From Verrucomicrobia bacterium UBA6354 (GTDB taxonomy: Bacteria > Verrucomicrobiota > Kiritimatiellia > RFP12 > UBA1067): a stretch of DNA of 8,625 nt. The notes beneath the pieces are model-generated. The model saw only the letters and a program-made list of their open reading frames with translations, had not been told where the DNA came from and ran no database searches. The translations under genes were made by a program, and so were the position numbers. The stretch lies in assembly GCA_002440145.1 (NCBI GenBank), contig DJRS01000148.1, positions 1-8,625 on the forward strand, given 5' to 3'. Below are positions 1 to 6,561 of this stretch, in pieces; position 1 is the stretch's first letter; each line of letters starts with the position of its first letter.

Positions 1-2891
1 TCACCAAGACCGAGAACGGGAACATGACCGTGCTTCAGCGGTTGGAAGACTCTGGGAAAAGCGTTGAGTCGCGCTATCTCAAATTCGAGAAGACGGTTGA
101 GACGTTCACGCTTGAAGACGGGTCGAATTCAGGCCCGCTGACGATTGGCATCGCCTATCGACTCAGACAGAAAGAGGGCCTACGCGAGCCGGTTTCGGAA
201 TGCCCGTCTGAACGCTACGCAATCGTCCCGACGACAAATCGCAACGTCTTCGTGTTTTTCCCCGCCGAGAAGGAGACGAGCGGCCTACGGTTCTGCATCC
301 ATGCGCCATTTGCATCGACTGCGGCGAGAGACAGCGTCCGGGACACCAATGACAATCGAAGGATTGTCTTTCTGTTGGTCGAGTTGCTGGCGGAAAGTCT
401 GTTCCGTCTGAAGGACGAAGGATTTCTGTCAACGGAGTTTCTGGGCATATTGCCGAATTCCAAGGACAAGGTCGCCGATCTGTATTCTGGTTTCCATGAT
501 CGGGCGATCTGGCTGTTCAGGGACGAGCCCTTGATGCCGACGCGGTCTGGCGGCTATGCGCCGGCGGCGGATTTGTTCAGGGGGTCGGCGGCCATGAGTG
601 GCGTCATCAGCGACGAAGATCTCGCTGAATTCCATGGCGAGGGTTCGAAATGGGTCAAGAACGCGAAGATGATACATTCGCCCGCTGACTGTTTTCTGTC
701 TGACCTGGAGATTCCTGAATACGACATTGAACAGTTGGTCGACGACTTGGAGACAACCGATGCTCAGCAGGTCCGGCAGATGATGTCGCGGAAGACAATC
801 GACCAGTTGGCGTCGCTCTATTCTCAGTTGTCAGAATATCTCGACTGTCATAAAGACGAATCTTTGCGGGCGATTCCGATTATTCGTCTATCGACGGGTG
901 AGATGGAGTGTGCTGATGCGGGGATCTTCACGGGCGAACCGCTTCAGGAGGTGGGGGATATACAGGGATGCAAGTTCGTAGACCCCGAGATCTACGGCGA
1001 CAACCGGCAGTCACGTCAAAGGGATGAGATTTTGCGGTTCTTTCGGGATCTTGGCATTGAGGAATGCAACGAGACCTCAATGATGAAGTCGTTTATCGAC
1101 CGCTTTTGGAAAGACAAGGAGAAACGGCGCCTGTCGGATGTCGATTGGTCTGCGTATTTGGCAAGACTTGTGAAACTCTTAGAGGCGAAAAAGATTGATG
1201 AAGAGATCGCAAAGAGGTTCCCGGTGCGCAGTCAGCGCGGACAATACATTGAAATCTCCAAGGCGTATATAGACGATCCTTATCTCAAAACTGGCCTGTC
1301 ATGCCTTGAGGACGCGCTTGCCTCGGCGGGATTTCACTTGCTTGATTCGCTTTATGAAAAGCGCCTATCGAAGAATGTGTTGGAGAAATTCCGGTTAATG
1401 TTGAACGAACTGGGTGTGCACTCGCAACTGTGGTTGGTCGAGTCTCCGATTTGCAAAAACCCGCACTATTTCGACAGTCTGGTAGACTGGTCGCGCCGAA
1501 CAAACAGGCATGAGAGAAAACTGGATTACGATATCCCAGGACTGTCGAAGGTCAGAAACGGTATGCGAATGCGAGAGCCGCAGGCGCGGCTTGTCTGGGA
1601 GTTGCTGTTGTCCGTTGAGCCGGAAGAACTAAGGGCGACCTATTCTGCCAACATGTCGGATCCGGGGCGCACGGCGCCGGCAACATACATTTGCACATTG
1701 ACCGATTCGTCTTGGATCCCATGCAAAGACGGAACCCAATGCAAGCCCTGCGATGCGTGCTTTGATGACTTGCCGGATGGTTGGACGATACCGAAACCGA
1801 GATATGACCATCCGTCGCTTGCGGCAATCAAATTTGGACAGGCGACAAGATTGCGGCGAGAGGCGCAGGAAAAGGAAGATGAGACACTTCGCAGGCTTGG
1901 AATCAGTGGTGGAGCAGAAGAGGTGCGGCAGCTGAAAGAATTATTGTGCGAAATGAAGAAGCACGGAATGACCTTGGAGCAAATCAAGGAAAAGATGATG
2001 GGACAGAAACGGACTGAATCGGTTTCGGCAAGGGATCTGCCTAAAGAGGCAGCGAGAAATGTGTCCGCACGAATGGAGTGCGTAACACGCAATTTCGCGT
2101 CTGCCCCAAGACAGCAGTATGTCATGGTTGGGCGTTCGGTTCATGTCGCAAATTCAAGGATACGTGAAGACGCGCGCGCTTACCTTCGCGCAAAGTACGA
2201 AAGCGACGGCAAGATGTTCTGCCAGCTCTGCCAAAAAGCGGCTCCGTTTCGCGCACGAGACGGGCATGGCTATTTCGAGGCGACGCAGGTCTTTGCCCGA
2301 ATGCACAGGGACGTCACAGAACAGTTCGTGTCGCTCTGTCCGCAATGCCGGGCAAAGTATGACGAATGGATCAGAAGGTCTGTAGAGAGGGCGCGGTCTT
2401 TCAAAAGATCCATCATCGCGCACCAGCCGAAGCAAGGCGAAGAGTCGGTGCGGATACCATTGCCCGGCGAGGCCGAAAACGACGTCAAGAACCCTCTCTC
2501 TGGGGAAACCCTCTACTTCACGGGGACGCACTTTGTGGATTTGCGACAGGCCGTTCTCGAGGACGAAAGGCTGGGCAGGCTTGACGATTCGACCGAATCT
2601 GGAAATGAGGCGGATGTACAGGAGAATGTCATGGGCTTTGTCGATTGGTACTTGTCGTATGACAAAACGGGCAAATTGGCGTTGGCTCAGATCTCTAACG
2701 CTCTTGCCCATATCAAGGAATGTCGCCAGCAATACAAGAAGGGGGGCGTTGTCATGTGGGAAACGTGTATGGGGCGTTACATCAAGAAGGTCATGTCGTT
2801 TTGGCCTGATTATCACGCGAGATTCCCTTCTGGCGAATCGGAACCCGAGGCTCAACTGTCCGTGGAAAGGCACAGTCGAGAAATCACGTGA
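1..2891 (+). CDS. Sacsin/HSP90-like (GHKL) ATPase-family protein, C-terminal part, with degenerate HNH-like zinc module; 5' end outside window
   Basis: The frame is open from the left edge (first full codon at 3), so the Met at 24 is probably internal and the N-terminal ATPase domain would lie upstream. Residues below count from that Met. Residues about 73-105 (VFVFFPAEKET, then IHAPFASTAARDS) match the segment that I recall following the GHKL ATPase domain in sacsin-like bacterial proteins. A long helical middle follows. SSWIPCKDG (about 562-570) resembles a WIP-x3-G motif of that family. A charged, probably coiled-coil stretch covers about 605-660. Near the C-terminus, CQLC (733-736), GYFEA and CPQC (772-775) resemble an HNH/zinc module that keeps its four cysteines but not the HNH histidines. 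The last 90 residues are helical; a winged-helix or LOTUS-like fold is possible but weak. The role is probably accessory or defence-related, acting in the cytoplasm. GC is lower than in the downstream genes, which suggests horizontal transfer. The family call is from memory of motifs, not a search. Confidence 0.72.
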   Translation, partial: TKTENGNMTVLQRLEDSGKSVESRYLKFEKTVETFTLEDGSNSGPLTIGIAYRLRQKEGLREPVSECPSERYAIVPTTNRNVFVFFPAEKETSGLRFCIHAPFASTAARDSVRDTNDNRRIVFLLVELLAESLFRLKDEGFLSTEFLGILPNSKDKVADLYSGFHDRAIWLFRDEPLMPTRSGGYAPAADLFRGSAAMSGVISDEDLAEFHGEGSKWVKNAKMIHSPADCFLSDLEIPEYDIEQLVDDLETTDAQQVRQMMSRKTIDQLASLYSQLSEYLDCHKDESLRAIPIIRLSTGEMECADAGIFTGEPLQEVGDIQGCKFVDPEIYGDNRQSRQRDEILRFFRDLGIEECNETSMMKSFIDRFWKDKEKRRLSDVDWSAYLARLVKLLEAKKIDEEIAKRFPVRSQRGQYIEISKAYIDDPYLKTGLSCLEDALASAGFHLLDSLYEKRLSKNVLEKFRLMLNELGVHSQLWLVESPICKNPHYFDSLVDWSRRTNRHERKLDYDIPGLSKVRNGMRMREPQARLVWELLLSVEPEELRATYSANMSDPGRTAPATYICTLTDSSWIPCKDGTQCKPCDACFDDLPDGWTIPKPRYDHPSLAAIKFGQATRLRREAQEKEDETLRRLGISGGAEEVRQLKELLCEMKKHGMTLEQIKEKMMGQKRTESVSARDLPKEAARNVSARMECVTRNFASAPRQQYVMVGRSVHVANSRIREDARAYLRAKYESDGKMFCQLCQKAAPFRARDGHGYFEATQVFARMHRDVTEQFVSLCPQCRAKYDEWIRRSVERARSFKRSIIAHQPKQGEESVRIPLPGEAENDVKNPLSGETLYFTGTHFVDLRQAVLEDERLGRLDDSTESGNEADVQENVMGFVDWYLSYDKTGKLALAQISNALAHIKECRQQYKKGGVVMWETCMGRYIKKVMSFWPDYHARFPSGESEPEAQLSVERHSREIT

Positions 2892-3298
2892 TACGGGGAT
2901 TCGACTGGGCGACGTGGATGCGCGACGAAGGGGTGTGCGTGATGAGCGGATTTCAGAGTCCGCTTGAAAGGGAAGTCGTCGGCATCCTCCAGAAGGGCAC
3001 TTCACTCCTCATTCTCGTCTTGGCGCGGCGGATGTGGGACCGGCGGCACGTTCCCACGCTCTTCCGCCAGCCGCTTGACGACGGGCGGCTTCTTGTCATC
3101 TCGCCCGTCTCGCAATCCATCCGCCGCGTCGATGCCCGTTCCGCCGCCCTGCGCAACCGCTACATCCTCGATCACGCCGACAGCCTCTTCCTCGGCGCGC
3201 TCGATCCAGAGGGTTCGTTGAAGGAACTCCAAGAGCGGATGTCGCCTCAGTGCGCGGGTCGAGAGGACCGTGACAGTATGGCCCGACATACGTCTTGA
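2888..3298 (+). CDS. Short DprA/SLOG-like Rossmann protein, probably 5'-truncated
   Basis: This ORF of 136 residues starts at a GTG that overlaps the preceding stop (GTGA). Its body matches short DprA-like (SLOG/Smf superfamily) proteins: GFDWATWMRDEG, then SGFQSPLERE (the counterpart of SGxxxGID in DprA), KGTSLLILVLARRM, DDGRLLVISPVSQSIRRV, ALRNRYILDHADSLFLG (the counterpart of the RNR motif) and a short helical tail. Relatives, as I recall them, carry a further 30-40 N-terminal residues with the first beta strand and a G/C-S-R motif. None of the three forward frames just upstream encodes that. In the same frame a stop lies at about 2810-2812, with no convincing start or Shine-Dalgarno between it and the GTG. 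The gene is therefore either a decayed 5'-truncated remnant or a short coupled partner of the preceding gene. DprA proper binds ssDNA and loads RecA; SLOG proteins in conflict systems are thought to sense nucleotides. Which applies here cannot be told. Confidence 0.62.
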   Translation: MIRGFDWATWMRDEGVCVMSGFQSPLEREVVGILQKGTSLLILVLARRMWDRRHVPTLFRQPLDDGRLLVISPVSQSIRRVDARSAALRNRYILDHADSLFLGALDPEGSLKELQERMSPQCAGREDRDSMARHTS

Positions 3299-3322
3299 AG
3301 CTGGACTGTGGAATCGAAGCGC

Positions 3323-3361
3323 CGCGCTCCGTTTGCGCGCCGCCTATCGCAACGGAGCGCG
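3323..3361. repeat. Inverted repeat / hairpin upstream of the operon promoter
   Basis: GCGCTCCGTT (3324-3333) is the exact reverse complement of AACGGAGCGC (3351-3360), and C3323 with G3361 adds an eleventh pair. Skipping one bulged T (3334) adds three more pairs (GCG 3335-3337 with CGC 3348-3350), leaving a 10-base loop. It begins 25 bases after the DprA-like stop. No real T-tract follows (only GATATTTGG), so an intrinsic terminator is only weakly supported. The right arm covers the -35 position of the promoter at 3367-3375, so an operator is an equally good reading. Confidence 0.6.
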
Positions 3362-3375
3362 ATATTTGGTATAAT
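3347..3375 (+). promoter_or_regulatory. Sigma-70-type promoter with extended -10, directly before the operon
   Basis: TATAAT at 3370-3375 is a perfect -10 hexamer, and TG at 3367-3368 with one base between makes it an extended -10. At 17-base spacing the -35 position (3347-3352, TCGCAA) matches TTGACA at only three places, as is common for extended -10 promoters. Transcription would start around 3381-3384, at or just before the first ATG (3384). The AGGGAG at 3376-3381 would then be left out of the transcript. Confidence 0.7.
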
Positions 3376-3383
3376 AGGGAGCC

Positions 3384-4091
3384 ATGAAAATGAAATTAGC
3401 GTTTTTGAGTCTCCTGGGAGCGGGATTCGCCGCGTGCGCGGCGGAAGTCCCGCTGTTCAACGGCAAGGATCTGTCGGGGTGGACGGCCGTTCTCGACTAC
3501 GACGTCACGGGCGGCTATTCCGCCGCGGAGCCGACATGGTCCGTTGCGGACGGGTGCATCCGCACGACCGGCACGCCGTTCGGCTACTTGCGGACGAAGC
3601 GGGCGGATTTCGGCGACTTCAAGTTGCGCGTGGACTACCGCTGGTGGCGTCCGACGCCCAAGCCGAATTCGGGTGTTTTCATTCGTTTGACGGGCGAAAC
3701 GGGGACGTTCATCCCGGTCTGCTTCGAGAACCAGCTTTGCCGCGGCGAGGCGGGGAACGTCTTCGGGCTTGCCGGGGCGGAGATTGCCGGGGTGGCGCCT
3801 GCGACGCCGTATGTGGCGACGGACGCGCTGTCGGGCATTCGCAAGGCGCTGCGCACTGCGCCCGAGGCGGAAAAGCCGTTCGGCGAGTGGAACACGCTGG
3901 AGATCGAGGTCCGGGGCGACACGCTCGCGAGCCGGCTCAACGGGGTGGAGATGAACCGCGTCACAGGGCTTGTGCCGCGGAAGGGCGCGCTCGCGCTGCA
4001 GTCCGAGGGGGGCGCGGTGGAATTCCGCAACCTCCGGCTGGAGACGTCGGACGGTTGCGAAGGCGGGGTCTGCCCGGTTCCCGCGCGATGA
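3384..4091 (+). CDS. Secreted DUF1080 / 3-keto-disaccharide hydrolase-domain protein
   Basis: The protein has 235 residues and a single PF06439-type domain, a concanavalin-like beta sandwich found in many exported proteins of Planctomycetes, Verrucomicrobia and Bacteroidetes; some members act on 3-keto-glycosides. Visible hallmarks are LFNGKDLSGW (24-33), W52 with SVADGCIR, YLRT (68-71), NSGVFIR (95-101), GEWNTLEIEVRG (168-178), LNG (185-187), LQSEG (205-209) and VEFRNLRLE (212-220). Residues 1-20 form a signal peptide, with likely cleavage near A19/A20. FAAC (15-18) is a poor lipobox, so periplasmic or secreted is favoured over a lipoprotein. The tail has two cysteines, CEGGVC (225-230), that could form a disulfide. 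Two starts are possible. ATG 3384 is 2 bases from AGGGAG and fits a leaderless transcript. ATG 3390 has 8-base Shine-Dalgarno spacing and shortens the protein by two residues. Its stop overlaps the next start (ATGA). Substrate unknown. Confidence 0.85.
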   Translation: MKMKLAFLSLLGAGFAACAAEVPLFNGKDLSGWTAVLDYDVTGGYSAAEPTWSVADGCIRTTGTPFGYLRTKRADFGDFKLRVDYRWWRPTPKPNSGVFIRLTGETGTFIPVCFENQLCRGEAGNVFGLAGAEIAGVAPATPYVATDALSGIRKALRTAPEAEKPFGEWNTLEIEVRGDTLASRLNGVEMNRVTGLVPRKGALALQSEGGAVEFRNLRLETSDGCEGGVCPVPAR

Positions 4092-4726
4092 AGCGTTTCT
4101 GGTTTTTCGATCTGGACGGCACGCTCGCCGACACCGAGGGGGATATCCGCCGCGCCTGGAAGGCCACGCTCGCCGACCTTAAGTTGGACTGTCCGCAGTT
4201 TGACGCGGTGTATGTGACGGGGCCCTCGCTTGAAGAGATAACGAAGCGGCTTTTCCCCGACACTTGGACGCCGGAGATGCTGCAGGCCATCCGCGGCAGT
4301 TTCGCGCGGCACTACGATACGGACGGGTTCCCGCTGACGCGGGAGTATCCGGGCGTGCTGGACCGCGTGCGCGCCTTGAAGGCGGCGGGGGCGCACGTGG
4401 CGATCGTGACGAACAAGCGCCTCGCCGGGGCGCGCGCAATGGCGGCTAAATTCGGCTGGGGAGAGGTTTTCGAGAAGATCTACACCGCCGACATGCACCG
4501 GGACGACCCCGCCATCGGCGTTTTGCGCAAGCCGGACCTGCTGAAGCGCGTTCTGGCGGAACTCGGCGCCGCGTCGGCGGATTCCGTCATGGTGGGGGAT
4601 ACCGTGAACGATTTTGAAGCCGCGGCAAAGAATGGATTGGAGTCCGTCGCGGTGGCGTGGGGGTACGGCAAGCCGGACGAACGGCGCGAAGCGACGCGCA
4701 CCGCGCAGGTTCCGGCAGAGATTTGA
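4088..4726 (+). CDS. HAD-superfamily phosphatase, phosphoglycolate phosphatase-like
   Basis: This 212-residue cytoplasmic hydrolase carries all four HAD motifs. Motif I is FDLDGTLADT, with nucleophile D8 and acid/base D10. Motif II is the Thr of IVTNK (T108). Motif III is K148 in RKPDLL. Motif IV is GDTVND (170-175), which would bind Mg2+. The helical cap after motif I (about 18-85) and the ending VAVAWGYG (187-194) fit the Gph/PGP subgroup, which removes phosphate from 2-phosphoglycolate and other small phosphoesters. HAD specificity is hard to read from sequence, so the substrate is left open. The start at 4088 is chosen because it sits seven codons before the nucleophile and overlaps the previous stop by four bases (ATGA). 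No Shine-Dalgarno is visible, so translational coupling is likely. The frame stays open upstream, but that part overlaps the DUF1080 gene and looks like a shadow. Confidence 0.87.
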   Translation: MKRFWFFDLDGTLADTEGDIRRAWKATLADLKLDCPQFDAVYVTGPSLEEITKRLFPDTWTPEMLQAIRGSFARHYDTDGFPLTREYPGVLDRVRALKAAGAHVAIVTNKRLAGARAMAAKFGWGEVFEKIYTADMHRDDPAIGVLRKPDLLKRVLAELGAASADSVMVGDTVNDFEAAAKNGLESVAVAWGYGKPDERREATRTAQVPAEI

Positions 4727-4729
4727 GGA
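4725..4729 (+). promoter_or_regulatory. Ribosome binding site of lepA
   Basis: GAGGA overlaps the stop codon of the HAD gene and lies 11 bases before ATG 4741. It supports 4741 (or ATG 4744) as the lepA start over longer in-frame versions that run back into the HAD gene. Confidence 0.5.
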
Positions 4730-4740
4730 CGAACGAAACC

Positions 4741-6555
4741 ATGATGACACTCGACAATATCCGCAACTTTTGCATTATCGCCCATGTTGACCATGGCAAG
4801 ACCACGCTCTCGGACCGCATTCTCGAATTGACGAAGGCGATAAGTCCGCGCGAACTCAAGGAGCAGACGCTGGACGCGATGGACCTCGAACGCGAGCGCG
4901 GCATCACCATCAAGTCGCACCCGGTATCCATGCATTACACGGCGGCGGACGGGAAAACCTACCTCTTCAACCTGCTCGACACGCCCGGGCACGTGGACTT
5001 CGCCTACGAAGTGTCGCGTTCGATGGGCGCCTGCGAGGGGGCGATCCTGGTGGTGGACGCCGCGCAGGGCGTGGAGGCGCAGACGGTCGCGAACACCTAC
5101 TTCGCGCAGGACGCCAAGCTGGAGATCATCCCCGTCCTCAACAAGGTGGACCTTCCCGGGGCGAACGTGCCGGAAGTCTGCCGCCAGATAGAGGACGTCC
5201 TGGCGATTCCGATGGACGAGCCGCTCCTCATTTCGGCGAAGACGGGGCAGGGCTGCGCCGCGGTCCTGGAGGCGATCGTGCACCGCATCCCGCCGCCCAA
5301 GACGCGCGGCGTGGACGCTCCGCTGCGGGCGCTCGTGTTCGATTCGGTGTTCGACGAATTCCGCGGCGTCATCGTCTACGTGCGCATCATGGACGGCGCG
5401 ATCGCGGCCGGGCAGGGCATCAACTTCATGGGGAGCGGCGTTTCGACGACCGTGCACGAGGTAGGCATCTTCTCGCCCACGAAAAAGCCCGTTTCGCGCC
5501 TCGAGGCCGGACAGGTCGGCTACATCGTCGGCACGGTGAAGGATCCGAGCGAAATCAAGATCGGGGATACCGTCACGACGACGAAACTGGGGGCGACGGA
5601 GCCGCTTCCCGGGTTCCACGACATCCACCCGACGGTGTTCTGCGGCATCTACCCGATGTCCACGGACGAATTTCCCAAGGTCGAGCAGGGTTTGGAGAAG
5701 CTGCATCTCAACGACGCGGCGTTCACGTTCCACCATGAAAGCTCGCTCGCGCTCGGGTTCGGCTTCCGGTGCGGCTTTCTGGGGCTTCTGCATATGGAAA
5801 TCGTGCAGGAGCGCCTGCGGCGCGAATTCGGGCTGGACATCATCTCGACGGCCCCGGGCGTCGTGTACAAGCTGAAACTGAAAAGCGGCGAAGAGCGCGA
5901 ACTCGACAATCCGCTGCAGATGCCCGATCCCTCGGCGCTGGAGACGATTTCGGAACCGATGCTGACCGCGCGCATCATCACGCCGTCCGACACGATCGGC
6001 GACATCATGCGCATCGTCATGGACCGCCGCGGGCTTGTGGAAGGGACCGAGACGCTGGACGCCAAGCGCGTGATGCTGCACTGCAAACTGCCGCTCAACG
6101 AGATTCTCATCGACTTCCACGACACGCTGAAGAGCGTCTCCCACGGATATGCGTCCATGGACTACGAGCCGGCGGGGTATCAGGTTTCGGACATCGTGAA
6201 GATGGACATTCTCCTCAACGGGGAGACGGTGGACGCGTTCGCGACGCTCGTGCACCGGTCCAAAGCCCGCACGCGCGGCATTCAGATGTGCAAGGCGCTC
6301 GCGGAGGCGATCCCGCCCCACCAGTTCAAGATACCGGTGCAGGCGGCGCTCGGGCGCGAAATCATCGCCCGCGAGGACATCCGCCCGTTCCGCAAGGACG
6401 TTCTGGCGAAGTTGTATGGCGGCGACGTGACGCGCAAGATGAAGGTGCTGGAAAAGCAGAAACGCGGCAAGGCGCGCATGAAGGAATTCGGCCACGTCAA
6501 CGTGCCGCAGAGCGCCTTCATCGCCGTTTTGAAGGGCACGATCAAGGAGAAATAG
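4741..6555 (+). CDS. lepA: Translation elongation factor 4 (LepA), GTPase
   Basis: LepA is a ribosome-binding GTPase linked to back-translocation, relief of stalled elongation and 30S assembly. The 604 residues fit the family's usual size of about 600. The G motifs are AHVDHGKT (14-21), GIT (54-56), DTPGH (80-84), NKVD (134-137) and SAKTG (165-169). An EF-G-like domain II follows (about 192-290, FDSVFDEFRGVIVYVRI), then domain III, an EF-G V-like domain (about 405-490, EPMLTARIITPSD), and the LepA-specific C-terminal domain with LYGGDVTRKMKVLEKQKRGK and a short basic tail. That domain excludes EF-G and TypA. Switch I reads GITIKSHPVSM where most bacteria have GITIKAQ; from memory this resembles chlamydial LepA and supports a PVC origin. 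The P-loop has GKT rather than the common LepA GKS. The start at 4741 puts the P-loop at the usual distance; the next codon is also ATG. It lies 14 bases after the HAD gene and 6 before the methyltransferase. Confidence 0.97.
   Translation: MMTLDNIRNFCIIAHVDHGKTTLSDRILELTKAISPRELKEQTLDAMDLERERGITIKSHPVSMHYTAADGKTYLFNLLDTPGHVDFAYEVSRSMGACEGAILVVDAAQGVEAQTVANTYFAQDAKLEIIPVLNKVDLPGANVPEVCRQIEDVLAIPMDEPLLISAKTGQGCAAVLEAIVHRIPPPKTRGVDAPLRALVFDSVFDEFRGVIVYVRIMDGAIAAGQGINFMGSGVSTTVHEVGIFSPTKKPVSRLEAGQVGYIVGTVKDPSEIKIGDTVTTTKLGATEPLPGFHDIHPTVFCGIYPMSTDEFPKVEQGLEKLHLNDAAFTFHHESSLALGFGFRCGFLGLLHMEIVQERLRREFGLDIISTAPGVVYKLKLKSGEERELDNPLQMPDPSALETISEPMLTARIITPSDTIGDIMRIVMDRRGLVEGTETLDAKRVMLHCKLPLNEILIDFHDTLKSVSHGYASMDYEPAGYQVSDIVKMDILLNGETVDAFATLVHRSKARTRGIQMCKALAEAIPPHQFKIPVQAALGREIIAREDIRPFRKDVLAKLYGGDVTRKMKVLEKQKRGKARMKEFGHVNVPQSAFIAVLKGTIKEK
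6544..6550 (+). promoter_or_regulatory. Ribosome binding site of the methyltransferase gene
   Basis: AAGGAGA lies inside the last codons of lepA, 11 bases before ATG 6562. It is the clearest Shine-Dalgarno in the operon and fixes this start. Confidence 0.5.
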
Positions 6556-6561
6556 GCGAAA

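Noticed and set aside
2154..3005. Minus-strand open frame of 283 codons opposite the large gene's end
   Set aside because: The plus strand here has recognisable zinc-module motifs, and the minus translation matches no family I know.
3423..3446. Lipobox at FAAC in the DUF1080 signal peptide
   Set aside because: Phe at -3 is outside the usual lipobox, and a good signal peptidase I site lies at the same place; a lipoprotein is possible but not favoured.
3308..4087. Upstream in-frame extension of the HAD gene
   Set aside because: It would overlap the whole DUF1080 gene and the promoter region. The HAD family starts just before the DxDGT motif, and ATG 4088 fits with an ATGA overlap.
4657..4740. 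Upstream in-frame start for lepA inside the HAD gene
   Set aside because: The added residues do not match LepA N-termini. ATG 4741 has a Shine-Dalgarno and gives the normal distance to the P-loop.
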